Source: Ophiobolus disseminans (lineage: Eukaryota; Ascomycota; Dothideomycetes; Pleosporales; Phaeosphaeriaceae). Taken from it: a stretch of 64,000 nucleotides of DNA. The translations under genes and the position numbers were made by a program. The notes beneath the pieces are model-generated. The model saw only the letters and a list, made by a program, of their open reading frames with translations, searched no databases and had not been told where the DNA came from. Positions 46,055 through 57,344 of the stretch are shown here, piece after piece (position 1 is the stretch's first letter; the number at the start of each line of letters is the position of its first letter). The stretch spans positions 1,676,933 to 1,740,932 of the forward strand of contig MU006218.1 of NCBI GenBank assembly GCA_010093685.1. The letters run 5' to 3'.

Positions 46055-46746
46055 TCAACCGGTTGCTGCGTCACGAGGACCAACTCCAGCTCCAGGCTCC
46101 TCCGCATCGCTATCAACAGGCGCAAATAGAGCTCCGGCACTTTCAGGAGCCTCATCGCGAGGACTCATCTTACGCAACTCCTCATCGAGTATCAGGGCAT
46201 CGAAGGTCGAATCATCCATCGCTGGCGCATCGAGCATCGGGCCATCGAACATCGACGCATTAGCGCCTTGAGGCTGTTGTTTGGAAACGTAGTTGACCGT
46301 GATTTCGCCGTTTTTAACGTTGTTGTCGCCTCCATGAATGGGCGAGCTGCCGCACCCTGGAACATGTCAACAGCAAAGAATATCTGTCGAAGAGTGTATT
46401 GGGAAGATTCACCCCTGCAGCCATAGTCGAGGAGGTTTTGCATGGCTATCTTGACCGTCTTTGCAATGATGATATTTGCGCGCACCCAGCTGATCAACCT
46501 TGTCTTTGAGGCTCTGGAGTCCTTTCCACTACGTACAAAAGTGGCTGCCGCGACAGTTGATGCCTAGCTTCTTACCCCGGCTGCGAATTCCGTCGTCGCG
46601 GGTGCTGAGGTTGTCGAAGTCTGCAATTATCTATTAGTACTGCATTTTCAAGCCGCGATATGCAACTTACTGGATGGCAGAGCTGAAGCGAGTAGAGCCC
46701 AGGCCGGGACGAAGGCTACCAAGCTTGAAAGCATGTTGAGCTTCAT
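46055..46746 (-). pseudogene. KP4 killer-toxin-like gene, apparently broken
   Basis: The KP4 family are small secreted cysteine-rich proteins first known from Ustilago virus killer toxins and present as chromosomal genes in many ascomycetes. Here the minus strand opens at 46746 with a signal peptide (exon 46746-46671, intron 46670-46621). A conserved LGINCRGS block follows near 46550-46570, then an in-frame TAG at 46531-46529. The downstream family blocks (LLDYGC near 46420-46435, GEITVNYVS near 46285-46310) lie in other frames, and the expected middle section is shortened. A good intron (46412-46357) separates the last two blocks. An acidic, Met/Asp/Pro-rich C-terminal extension to 46055 is unusual for the family. 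I read it as a decayed copy. Confidence 0.65.
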
Positions 46747-48395
46747 AATGGTAGTCTAGTTGGTATTGTTGGTGGAGGCGAGTGTGTTGGTGGTACTGTG
46801 AGAGTAGTGTCGAGGCGAATTATAAATAATGAAGAAGCGCAGGAAGCGATTTCGGAGCTTATTTATGTCGGCTTCGCCTCATCACACCCACACTCCCAAC
46901 CACGATATCAGAAGCGTTTGACGGCAAGTAAAGGTAGAGTACAGATACGGTGTTTTGTTGGGGTGAAAAGGGACCCAGCTGAGGAAGGAAGCCTCCCGCC
47001 GGGAAGATGAAATTGTCTGGAAGTTTTCACAACGAAGCACTCGTTTGTCCTCACAGTAAATCTGTTGAAACTGTTAACCCCGCACAAGATCTTGAAGATA
47101 GACAGCCCAATGTGTGTGAGAGGGCATGAATGCATGAATCCTGGCAACATGTCGCCTGTGCGATTATGTGAGTCTGGATATAATTCGACACCTTCCTCAT
47201 CGAACGCTTCAAGAAGGGCGACTCTCTTCATTTCCAAGTGAGCCTAGAGGTTTGCAGAGCGTTAATCGACGACCATAAGCATTTGATTCAATTTGGCGTG
47301 TTGGAATGTCGTAGTCGTATAGTTAGACTTTCCTTGGCAATGCTGGCCTCACGGAGAAAGACTGTGTGTATTGCTGAGATGCCTGACGTTTTCGTCTTTC
47401 GTCTTTCTCGCCAAGAGCGAAGCAATTTGCTAGCCTTTCGTATCTGAGGTCCTATCCAGTAGCGGACGAAGAGTGGCACAACCATAAGGCACGATGCGCA
47501 TTCCCCAACGGTAGGAGCGGACTTAGAAGGACCGGCGTCGTCATGATTCGCATACAAAGGAGCAGCGAGTAACAGTGAAAAAGTCTCGTGCGAAAGCGTC
47601 GCTACCGGTTGCTGAAGTTGCATACGGGGCATACAGCAATAGTATGATGGATGGAGGCGCAACATGTGGCAATGTTTGCGTGATCCACGGCTGCAACTGA
47701 AATGCTATCCGAGCCGCTTTTCGTAACCTTCCGAGAATTGATAAGAGGCGTACTTGATTGCATAGTTGGCAACGATCAAGCTCTTCGCTTCGAAATATCC
47801 ACCGCTCCGACTCGCAGTCGAACTAGTGGAAGGCGAGAGAGATCATCTGTCCCACTTATTCTGCCTGTTGCTAGAATACTCCAAGAGAGGGTGGACCGCG
47901 CCCGGGTATACCAAGCTGTTGAAGTCCATCGAGATCTGCATCCCAACAATCGACGCTAGTTACATCGCCTCTTTATGTGCTGGCCAAGTGGATGCCAGTT
48001 TGTCCCATGCTTCCCGCTCTTCCAAATCTCGTTTTTCGTCTGGTTGCGGAGGCTTTGGGGGATGTGGACTTGCTCACTCTCGATTGAAAGCAGTATGCCA
48101 GTCCTGGACGTCTTGCTACCACTCATGAATGCCTCTTTGCTCGGCTTGATCCACGTTCTTCGATGGGGGCCTTTAGTCGGAAAGATATGACACAGCCGGT
48201 GAGAGCGAAAGAGCTCCTGAATAAGTATCCGTTGTTGTGGCCAGGGCAAGTATAGCATGTCTATACTCACTAGGCTCTAGGTGGTTGGCCTGTTTCCTGC
48301 ACGTCTGTATTGGAGACATGGATGCGATCGATTTAGGCGTATCTTAGTCTGTGTACTAAATGTCTAGCTAATCGTACGGAGATGTCGACGCAAAG
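46747..48395. other. Gene-poor interval
   Basis: TATAAATAA near 46820 could belong to the KP4-like gene. A plus-strand frame at 47766-48128 has a protein-like stretch (LRLAVELVEGERDHLSHLF, RGWTAPGYTKLLKSIEI) without a recognised family; it may be a gene relic. Nothing else is supported. Confidence 0.4.
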
Positions 48396-48399
48396 TGAC

Positions 48400-49330
48400 G
48401 ACATGTTCTTCTCGTAGAGACTACGGAAGAAAGGGAAAAGAGTTGTTTTTGAAGAGACACACCTCTGTACTTGGAGGTGGCCCGGACGAATTACCCTCGC
48501 GTACAGAATACGTTAGTGTTACACGCTAGTAGGGTTATCCCTACGCTCTCTCTTTCTGCACATATATATAGCTTCCCTCGTTCATAGCTACACAATAAAC
48601 TCAGTCCTTCACTCTCCTTCCATATCACATACGTGAGAGTTAGATAAGACGAAAGACTCAGTTGCGTACGGAATACGCGCCTGGAATCTTCTACTGCGAG
48701 ACTCAATGAAGAGCTCACAGGTCAGACTCACGTAGAAACTACGGAGTCAGAAAGGTTGGATGTAATTGTTTTCTTGTAATGAGTACTTTCCAGATTTGAA
48801 AAAGCCTCCGCCGGGTCCTTCACTTACTGAGTACGCTAGGATGACCGTGTTAACCGACACCGCGTGCATAACACGCTGCGAAGGTCCTTAACCCAAGGCT
48901 CATTCAAGAGCTCGGGGGCGGCTCAAGTAGAGACTACGGAGTCAGGAAGGGTGAATGTCTATTGCTAGACGAGTGTAGTGGGAATGACTGACACAAGTGC
49001 CGGCCGAGGAGAGTGGAGGCGTGAGGCGTTGAGGGCAAGGTCAGAGGGTTGTGTAAAGAGACGCACCTCCGTAGCTGGGGGTGGCCTGGACGAATTATCT
49101 TGCGTACGAATATGAGATAAGATGAAAAACCTAGTTGCGTACCGAGATACACGACTGAAGTCTTCTACCAAGAACTCAATGAAGAGCTTTGGGTTTGATC
49201 CGTGGGTAAGACGGGATCGGGAAGAGAGTGAATGTCTATTGCTAGACGAGTGTAGTGGGAATGGCTGACACAGGTGTCGGCAGGGAGAGTGGAGGGGTGA
49301 GGCGTAAGGAGCACAGTTAGGTGGAACGAG
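48400..49330. repeat. Degenerate direct repeats, about three units
   Basis: Blocks recur in order: aattaYcYtgcgtac-type (48490 and 49095), agactacggagtcaggaag-type (48419, 48740, 48935), actcaatgaagagct (48703, 49176), and gaatgtctattgctagacga plus gtgtagtgggaatgRctgac (48953 and 49231). Unit spacing is roughly 280-300 bp for the best pair. No coding frame follows the repeats. Confidence 0.75.
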
Positions 49331-49810
49331 CTCGCGAGTTTTGTATAGCGCCAAGACCGGAGCGGAAAATCTCCACACCGTGACAACGAGGTGAAAACCA
49401 AAGTGAAGATGAAGAACAGGCGATAAGGGATGAGACTGCGCGAAACCACACTAATCCTTCCACCCCACCCTAGCTGATACAGCAAAGAGAAGGCCTTTAG
49501 CTACTTAACAGCATATCATGGTCTGCGGGTGTAGCATTGTCGTTATCCGAGCTGGTAATTTCTTGCTCACAGCAGCCAGCCTGTCTATCCTCAAGGTTTG
49601 ACCTAAGTGTCACAGACCCATCGAAGGTTCTGTGAGGACGAACGTGCCATGCTATCACACTAGTGTAGAGAACCTCTCTACATCTTGAGTGAGACAAGGG
49701 CCACGATATAAGAGAAGAGATAACGAAGAAAGGTGGCTTCATCGCGCATGATCGAGGTGATGTTGTGCCTATCTAACAGTTTGAACAGTGCCGTCCGCGT
49801 GCCCTTGTCC

Positions 49811-50663
49811 TCATTCATGACCGCGTTTGAAATCGGCGTTCGCAGCCTCTCTAGCTAGATGTTTAAGCTTCTCCCTCTCCCTCCTCTTGGCACGATTTAA
49901 TTGGACGTGAGGCTCGCTGGTCGTGGGCTTGGAGTCCTGGTGCGCCGAGATCTGTGAAGCAACCCGCTTCTTTCCACCCGCGTTGACCGTCTTCTGCTTT
50001 TTGGGTGCCAAGTTGAGCTGTCGATGGTCAACAGTTCGGACTTGGTCGACGTAAAATCGCGCACAAGTCAACTTTGTAGCCTACCCGGGCGCTGCCAAAA
50101 GCGAAGCCTTCATGTCAGCCAGTGCCAGGATGTCGCCCTGGTTGTAGAAATACTTCACTAAAGCTTTAGAACTCCAGTACTACGGTATGTGAATACCCTC
50201 ACCCTTGAAGCCCGGAGATGATTGGTCGGCACCTCAATGCCTTCTTGTCTGCGTCATCGGCACTGTACAGCTTGAGCCGCGACCTGAACAGATTTCTGGC
50301 TTTAGCCATGGTGACCAAGTTATGGTGCTCGCGCGCAACATTTCTGCTGAACGCCTCCCCGTTTTTATCATCCATGGGGTTGGTGTAAGACTTCATACAG
50401 ATACCGGCGGGCTTATCGTCAGCCCCAGGGCGAAGGCAGTTTACGAAGATTTGGAAAATGACCTCTTTCTTCGAGTCAGGGCAACGAATGTGCAGTTTGA
50501 GGGAAGTCATCTGAGTGTCCAGCAAGAGTGATACTCGGATAAGCTTGTCCTTTTCCGTCGGCTTCATGTTGACGACTCCGGCGCAGATTCGCGAGCTCTT
50601 ACCAACCTCTTCATTCATGAACATGACTGTCTCGAGGCCTTGAATCCGGGCAGCCGAGGCCAA
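49811..50663 (-). pseudogene. Unrecognised gene or gene relic, minus strand
   Basis: Three coding-like blocks lie in order on the minus strand: 50663-50199 (155 codons, starts MASAARIQGLETVMFMNEEV; includes SLKLHIRCPDSKKEVIFQIF and a following Cys), about 50175-50085 (ALVKYFYNQGDILALADMKA) and 50071-49811 (87 codons, basic, ends AREAANADFKRGHE). Splice-like sites exist but the frames of blocks one and two do not join with canonical ends, so it is either mis-modelled or decayed. No domain recognised. Confidence 0.4.
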
Positions 50664-50796
50664 TTTTGTCCGCGAAGGTAGAAGTCGAGACTGTACCGCC
50701 GTCTTCTCAAAAACCTCACTCCGTTACCAGACCCTGACTACGTTCGCGACTGCAAAACACTCCAAGCTCCTAGGGAATACATCAACGAGGGGGCCT

Positions 50797-51300
50797 TCAG
50801 GTACCCAACAGCAGATCATGGCTGATCCAACCCTGTCCGACGAAATCCAGGACACTGCAACATGGCATCCAGTATCGTCGTGTAAAGTAGGTTGTAGTAT
50901 AGCTGGAGAGCCAGCGACCGCGGCAGCTGGGACGGAATTGGCGTACCCTCGAGCATGGGCTCTGAAGCGAACACATACGGCGAGCTTGACGGCTCTTCGA
51001 AACCGACCTTAGCCACCGCGGCATTCTCTTGAGCGCCGCCTCATCACCTGCACATGCGAACATAAGTGTTGATGGGCAAAACAAATCTGGTGGCAACCTC
51101 CAGCACCTCATCCGAACTCTTGATATTCAACAGGCTATGACCCCAAGATGAGTGTGACGACAAATGGAACTGCGACATTGTCAAACCCAGAATAAGAGCA
51201 TGTTGAAAGCAATGAGATATGGGAGCGCCGGTGTGGGATAAGGAAGGGCGCAGCGGCAGACAGAGATCAAGACGCAATAGAGAACAATGACCACAAGGTA
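50797..51300 (-). pseudogene. Further coding-like blocks, minus strand
   Basis: EVLEVATRFVLPINTYVRMC (about 51065-51125) and VGFEEPSSSPYVFASEPMLE with PSQLPRSLALQLYYNLLYTT (about 50870-51010) look like pieces of a protein, in different frames. They may belong with 49811-50663 as one larger fragmented gene. Not recognised. Confidence 0.3.
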
Positions 51301-52495
51301 TGAAACAATGTAGATCCATCCAGAGCCAAGAGACTGCTTGCTAACACCAGATATGCAGCCTTATCAGCATGCGGCTCCCAGAGAGCCTTGCAACCATACC
51401 TCAATCCACCACGCCCCGACAACGACGGAGCTGCCTGCGCGAATAGCAAACGAAGGCATACAGGGTGGCAACAACCATAGACGCCTGGTTGTGAAATGCC
51501 CTGCGTGGTGGTGGAATAGTGGTAGAAGAGTGGAGGTTGGGAGGTTGGAAATTGGGAAGATGTTTAGCGGATTACATAAGTTCGGATGCATGCAGCCGAA
51601 ATAGCATCCGCAGAACATCTGCACAACGCTGTGCGATGCGATGCAATGAGGAGCCTACGTATCATACATCTCAAAATGAAATGTGTCTTCCTCGCATGTG
51701 CTAAGCCTCTTGGACCATGGTTTCCAGCATCCAAGGATGTACTACATCTTTTGTACCTACCTAGGTAGGTATCATCTACATATCTAATCTATACAAGCTC
51801 TTATGCAAGGAAGACAGGCCATTTGTAAAAGTGACACGAGCACTCCTCTTACCTAGCCTTAGCATTCAACAGTAGAACAACGCTCTATCGTGCCTGTGTG
51901 CCCATTGTCGGCCCATCTACAGAAGCCACTGCATAGTGCAAATTCCACTAAAGTAGATTCTGGGAAGCAGCATATCTCTAAACTACAACAGTTAAGCGTT
52001 GCTACCTGGTTAAGAGTCCCTTATGTACTAGCAATTGCGGAGATGATTCGACTTGAGGAGACCTCAATTTCCTCGTGAAACCCATCTGTCAACCAGACCA
52101 TAGTTTGGGGGCTTCTGCTGCGTATCAACGTGAGGGGCTTAGTCGAGCGCCTCTGATCTTCTCCCAGGCGTTTCCCCATTTGTCACGAAGAGCCTCGATC
52201 TAATATCCAGCGAAATGCTTTGCTCAATCCTCATCCTTGTGACCGGCCCCTTCACACTATGTTGCGCTATCTGCAAGTGTCGCCGTATCTTGGCCGTCAT
52301 GCGACTTACTCGAATCCCTAGTCTTTCTTGCAGGTCCCTTGCACAAGTGCCGGCAGTCGTGCTCCGGACTGAGGCGACGTGCAACCTTCGCATCGTAGTG
52401 GGCGTGTTTGCGGTCTCCGTACAAATGACTTGATAGTGACGGCATGCATGCCACTAACTAAAAAGCCTAGGCTCCACAGCATCTAATGTATTTTA
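51301..52495. other. Gene-free interval
   Basis: Only short frames without domains. A cctacctaggtaggta palindrome lies at about 51756-51771. Confidence 0.45.
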
Positions 52496-52499
52496 ACGT

Positions 52500-53190
52500 G
52501 CTTGTTACAAACGTGCTTGAGGATACAAGAGTCTAGCTCTCGGTAAGTTGTAAGAGCTGGAAATAAAGATATACTATTCTGTATGTCTATAGAGATTTTT
52601 TAGGGTTTAGAACAGCTTGGCCAAGTCCAAGTTGGCTCTCTAGACTGGGGAAGCTCGAGGCCCATGTTACGAATGTGCTTTGTAATACTGGAATCTAGGT
52701 GACCAAGGCCAAGTAGACTCTCTAGACTAGGGAGCAGCGAGGGCGGCGAGGGCGGCGAGAGCTAAGGTCATGTTACGAACGTGCTTGAGAATCCTGAAAT
52801 CTGGGTTACCAAGGCCAAGTAGGATCCTTAGACGGAGCAGCGAGGCCGGCTGGGCCGGCGGGGCGGCGGGGGCTCGAGGTCATGTTACGAACGTGCTTTA
52901 CGATACTGGAATCTGGGTGGCCAAGTGGACACCCTGGAACGGAGGCCTCGGGATCGCGTTACGAACATGCTGGAGGATACTGGAGTCTGCTCAGATGGGT
53001 GACAAAGGCCAAGTAGGCTCCCAAGAGCGGAGACCTCGAGATTGCGTTACAAACGTGCTTTACAATACTGGAATTTGGATGGCCAAGGCCAAGTAGGCTC
53101 CCTAGAACAGAAACCTCGAGATCGCGTTACGAACGTGCTTGAGAATACTGGAATTTGGATGGCCAAGGCCAGGTAGGCTCATCGAGCTCA
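52500..53190. repeat. Minisatellite, six full units plus one partial, 74-112 bp
   Basis: Units begin gttacgaacgtgcttgagaa and continue tactggaatctgggtggcca and aggccaagtaggctcc. Starts are at 52504 (partial), 52666, 52772, 52884, 52958, 53046 and 53126. Length differences come mainly from a GC-rich ggcggcgag insert in the second and third full units (52740-52760 and 52845-52875). Confidence 0.9.
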
Positions 53191-53287
53191 AATTACGACA
53201 GATCTGTCGTAAATCGTGGATTCGCCGTTGCAATTGACCGGGCGCAATAGACTGTTCCAGAAGGATTGATAATGCGGTTGACGAATT

Positions 53288-53545
53288 TCATGAGCCGGGG
53301 AACGTTGTTGCCACTGCTAAATCCACGAGTGCTTTGGGATGCGAATCGACGGTAAAACTCCTGATGCCGTAAACAACAACCAGTACATTTGAGTCATGCG
53401 CATATCCATGGTTGAGGTGAAGAACGTCGTTACTATTCCGCAAGTTGACGAGTTCCTTGGGATGCGGGTTGACAGTGTAGCTCTTAATGACGTGAACAAC
53501 TGGTCCATTCCACGAAGCTGGTTTGCCTCGGCATTAACATGCCCG
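53288..53545 (-). pseudogene. ORF fragment with internal ~42-residue duplication (family 1)
   Basis: On the minus strand an 80-codon frame ends at 53288 and contains two related units: NGPVVHVIKSYTVNPHPKEL and SNVLVVVYGIRSFTVDSHPK with KALVDL, joined by a HGYAHD segment. The same HGYA-x(4)-PVVVYG pattern occurs in 54149-54694. No family recognised; it begins after a stop and has no start codon, so it is an exon or relic. Confidence 0.4.
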
Positions 53546-54148
53546 TGGGGGAAAGTGATGAGCTTGAGTTGCTGCTGTTGGGTCTATTCTAGCCCGGTTT
53601 GATCTCACGATGTGAGTATGCAGGCTATCTTGTATGCTAGATAACTCTAGTACTTTTTATCGAAGGACATAGCGCCGAGGATTGTCGAGGAAGATCCCAA
53701 ACGCTGCGACAAGAACTCTATCATATGTGAGATGAAGACTAAGATGTGCCGCGAGCGCGGTATGGAGATAGGATCAAATCCGAGTTGTGCGAGGAGGGGA
53801 AGGTATGCGTCGTCGGGAAGGCCATAGATATATCAGAGCGTGATAACGAGGACCTCGTGCGATACGAGCGATAAGTAGCATACGTTCGGCCTCATCCAAG
53901 TCTCCTTCTGATCAACATCTCACCAACTGCGGCAAGGAAGTCTCGAGCAAGATCGAGAACTGCTATGCGAGCTCGCACGACGGCCGTGTTTGTGTAAGAG
54001 AAAACTCACAGCGAGATCTCCTCGGTGGGCATGCTCAACAATCAGATCGGAGATGTACTAACGTCGATTAGTATGTGAATGAAGCCTTAGGTATGATCGC
54101 GAACGTACTCCCGTCACCCACACATCACTCGCCGTGGAAGCTCGGGTT
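53546..54148. other. Gene-poor interval with one coding-like minus-strand stretch
   Basis: On the minus strand at about 53660-53840 a 56-codon open stretch reads YIYGLPDDAYLPLLAQLGFD and RSRHILVFISHMIEFLSQRL; it is unrecognised. Confidence 0.35.
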
Positions 54149-54694
54149 CTATTCATACACCTGCGAGGGATTGGTGACGTAGAGTCCCGAATACGAATAA
54201 GGATGTTGGGCGCGGTACTGGCAAGGGCTCTTAGGCCCCGATCTACGTGTAAAAGGAGTTGCAGATATGGCTGAGGGTGTTTCACGTGGTGCAGCCGACG
54301 AGTTGCGGACGTGTTTGATGATGTTGCATGTGATGCTGGCAAGAAGGAGTTGAACGTGTTTGAGGATGTTTGACGTTGTAGAGCTGGACGTGGTGGTGCT
54401 GGACTGGCGAGAAGGCGTTGCGAAAGTGTTTAAAGGCGCTGGACTCTGGGTGCCGTAAACAACAACTGGTTCATTCCAGTTATACGCGTATCCGTGTGTC
54501 TTTGAGAGGTTGCGAATCACTTTGTTGTATGTGCTGGTCTCTGCTTGATTCTGATCTTCTTCTTCTAAACGATTCCCGTTGCTACTAGTGGTGAGATCGT
54601 CGCGGTTGTAGATACGGAAGGTGTATAACAAGGCGTTCTCGTGGAACCTCATGTCATGAGTGATGTCAACCCATATAGGTGTCTCGTACTCCAT
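54149..54694 (-). CDS. Hypothetical ORF with HGYAYNWNEPVVVYG motif (family 1)
   Basis: 181 residues, start MEYETPIWVDITHDMRF. The first half looks like a folded domain (NALLYTFRIYNRDDL, KVIRNLSKTHGYAYNWNEPV). The second half is Ser/Thr/Ala-rich and overlaps DNA related to the 52.5-kb minisatellite (gaacgtgtttgaggat on the plus strand), so it may be repeat-derived. The HGYA motif is shared with 53288-53545. Function unknown. Confidence 0.4.
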   Translation of the reverse strand: MEYETPIWVDITHDMRFHENALLYTFRIYNRDDLTTSSNGNRLEEEDQNQAETSTYNKVIRNLSKTHGYAYNWNEPVVVYGTQSPAPLNTFATPSRQSSTTTSSSTTSNILKHVQLLLASITCNIIKHVRNSSAAPRETPSAISATPFTRRSGPKSPCQYRAQHPYSYSGLYVTNPSQVYE

Positions 54695-54922
54695 GATCTC
54701 GGTTTCTTCAGCAGCAGTAGCGAGGAGTTGCGAACGTGTTCAAGGGCGCTAGACGTAGTGAGGACTCCCGTCTGTGTGTTGGAATATATACGATCAACAC
54801 AGTGGTTATGCTGAGATGCCTCTGTTTACTATATTGATACTGCGCGGATAGTCGTTCCCACAGGAGATCAAGCGGTGACAAGCCGCCGTTCGTGAGCGCA
54901 GTTGTATTCAGTCGGGCTGATA

Positions 54923-55258
54923 TTATCTGTTATGCGGTAGCATTGCTTCTTCTACAGTGCTCGTAACTTTACTAACCTTGTTCACAGCGCTAAACGACCT
55001 CACAGCGCCCCGTGATCTCTTCCATCTCTTGATGGTGGGTGGTAGAATGACATCCACCCACATCTTGTTGAGAAGCACGACGGGCTTGCGGTCAGGAAGG
55101 GTAACAAGAGTCTCATCAATAAACCATTTCAATTCCGTTGCAAGAGCAATCAAGATGGTCGTGCGGTTAGGTAGATGGTCCATTGTTGCGCGCAGCGTTG
55201 CGTCACTTGACTCGTTATGGTATTGAAGAACAAAAATGTTCTCGACTGGCGAAGCCAT
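54923..55258 (-). CDS. Hypothetical ORF with LPDRKPVVLLNKMW motif (family 2)
   Basis: 111 residues, start MASPVENIFVLQYHNES. The stretch NRTTILIALATELKWFI then LPDRKPVVLLNKMWVDV resembles SRTTVSITFRQNCDAVAWSF then LSDRKAVVLINETW in the plus-strand ORF at 58063, so the two are paralogous fragments in inverted orientation 3 kb apart. No known domain. Confidence 0.45.
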   Translation of the reverse strand: MASPVENIFVLQYHNESSDATLRATMDHLPNRTTILIALATELKWFIDETLVTLPDRKPVVLLNKMWVDVILPPTIKRWKRSRGAVRSFSAVNKVSKVTSTVEEAMLPHNR

Positions 55259-56754
55259 TTATTGCTGCTCGCGAGGTGCGCAGTTGTTCGTTGGCGGAAC
55301 AGTTGACTAGGATTATAGTGTTGGTTTGACAGCGCAATTTTGGTTTCGAAGCACTTGAGTTTCGAAGCCGCCTAGCCCTCTCAGGATACGTTCGTCACTT
55401 CTGTGCGAGCCACTTCGTGCCTCCTTCGGGAACGGTTACCCTACCACATTGTCGTTTAAGTTCGACGACATTCTGTTTGCGCTGAAGCCGTGTGTGCACC
55501 CAACGAGTGGGAAAGGACGGCGCCGACGATATGCCATGTACGACCGATGCTCAGTAGGGACGAGGATAATCAAACTGGTAGGCTATGTTGGAAGAAAGGA
55601 AAGCGAGGATGTAGAAGCGAACTCAAGTGCATCCTGATCGTCTCGTCAAAGAAGCCGCCGCACCGCTCCAGCCGCCAAGTTCTTGGCATGTGTTTTTCCA
55701 ACCGCCATGCCTCCTGTCTTCGCCCTTCGCCTTCCTACGCCGTGATACAAACATGCTTAGATTCTTCCTTGTTGCGATATTTATGCGCTTTGTGTGTACT
55801 ATATTCATCGGTCGGCGGCGGGTCTAATTAGCATCCACAAGCGCTGCTCTGCCGTAGGTCAGCACATACCGGTATCCGTTATCTCCTCCCTTCTACCGTC
55901 TTTTTTGGTGTTCTGCTCGTGCATTGTTGTTCCAGTTTCTCCATTTCTATTTTCGCTACCGGGCTCCTTTCACCTTCGAGGTCTGTCGCCGTCAGTGCTT
56001 TGCTCCACCTTGCTAGAGTTTCATAGATTCTCTCGAACATGTCTACAACTGGGGAATCAAGTAAACCCTCTTCGTGTTCTATCACCGGCATTTCAGAGAT
56101 CCGAAGATTTTGTTTTGCTAAGTTGTAGTTGATCGAGGCTGACACCTATTAAGCTGTAGTTCGATCAAACGAAGACGTGTGTTGCTGGCGGCAATTGGAC
56201 ATTGTGAGGGGCATGTGAATTATGGGGTTGCGGCCTCAGTGATGCTGGGCGGCTCTAGCTTTCTTCTGATTTCTAAACATCATCCAAGCACCATATGCGT
56301 ATAGAGAGACTGACGCGCCTGCGACTATTCCGATTTGACCGGCATAAGTGCCAGACGTATGACAGACGGACAGCGCCATGTTGGCACATTGCGTTTTTGG
56401 TCGTGCCTCCCTCCAGCGCTCTTTCCTCGCCCCGTCAATGACGTCGCGAACTACGTGCGCTAGCGCCTAACACAAACACAAGTGGCACGATGAAGCTTTT
56501 TTCTCTTCTTCTTCATCTTTCCCTCCGTGCAGTGACTTTGGTTGCTGCTTAACATGTAAAGAGATCCTTCAGTGGTTGCATCCCTCTGTAGTTTTCGACT
56601 TCGTGTCAACCCTACGAGCTCTTCACTGAGTCTCTTGGTAGAAGGCTCCAGGAGCGTATTCGTACGCATCTGAGTCTTTCAGTGCCTCGTGTGTTCTGCA
56701 CATCGACGGTGTCTGTCCAGGCCGCCCCCAGCTACGGAGGCGTGTCTCTTTAAA
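55259..56754. other. Gene-poor interval
   Basis: A minus-strand frame at 55879-56145 (88 residues, MSASINYNLAKQNLRISEMP; helical MFERIYETLARWSKAL) looks protein-like but has no family. Nothing else is supported. Confidence 0.4.
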
Positions 56755-57344
56755 CAAGCTTTTCTTCTCGTCCAGGTAAAAGCCAGCGCAGTGAGCTGCG
56801 AGCTGGTACTCGTCAGCCCCAGAACCAACGCGAGGTGGACTACATGGCACCTCGTTCGAGTAGCTATAGGCCGGTGGTGGGCTCCAGGCCTCGTAGCTAT
56901 GAACACCGATCGCGTTCGCCATCACGGCGTGAGACTGACCGCGACAGGGTCTACGACCGAAGGCAGCCTGCCCGGAGAAGCCGCTCGTCGGTGAGGTCGC
57001 CATCGAGAAGCCGCTATGAGCGCAGAGAGCGACGGTCGCGTTCGCCAGAGTATGGTAGGAGGCCTTCTAGGAGAGGCAGCACATCACCAAGGAGGCGCTT
57101 ACCAAGTCGTGATACCAGGCGTTCAGCAGCCTATGATTCGTGGCAACCTCGAGCGGGTCCATCTCGGTCACCGCCACTGAGGAGAGACTCGTCACGTCTT
57201 GATCGCAGGTGTGCAGCTGGCTACGATTCGAGGAGAGACCGAGCACCTCCACATCACTCACCAATGCCGAGGAGGCGTTCACCGAGTCCTGACGATAGAC
57301 GTTCAAGACGAAATAAGTCACCACCTCAGAAAGCTTCAGATTGA
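56755..57344 (+). CDS. Arginine/serine-rich (SR-like) ORF
   Basis: The frame is open from 56755, with a plausible ATG at 56844 (MAPRSSSYRPVVGSRPRSYE). It is dominated by RS, SR, RRR and SPRR motifs (HRSRSPSRRETDR, RRSRSSVRSPSRSRYERR) and contains repeated AAYDSW/AAGYDSRRD units flanked by PLRRDSSRLDRR. RS domains are typical of splicing factors, but no RRM accompanies it. The reading after the stop at 57344 continues in another frame with RS-type and YDYELRRDR remnants, so the gene may be truncated or spliced. Confidence 0.4.

Noticed and set aside
46055..46252. Stand-alone acidic small protein
   Set aside because: It is in frame with, and directly follows, the GEITVNYVS block of the KP4-like gene, so it is that gene's last exon.
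48400..53190. CRISPR array
   Set aside because: Repeats are long, imperfect and without regular unique spacers, and the genome is fungal.
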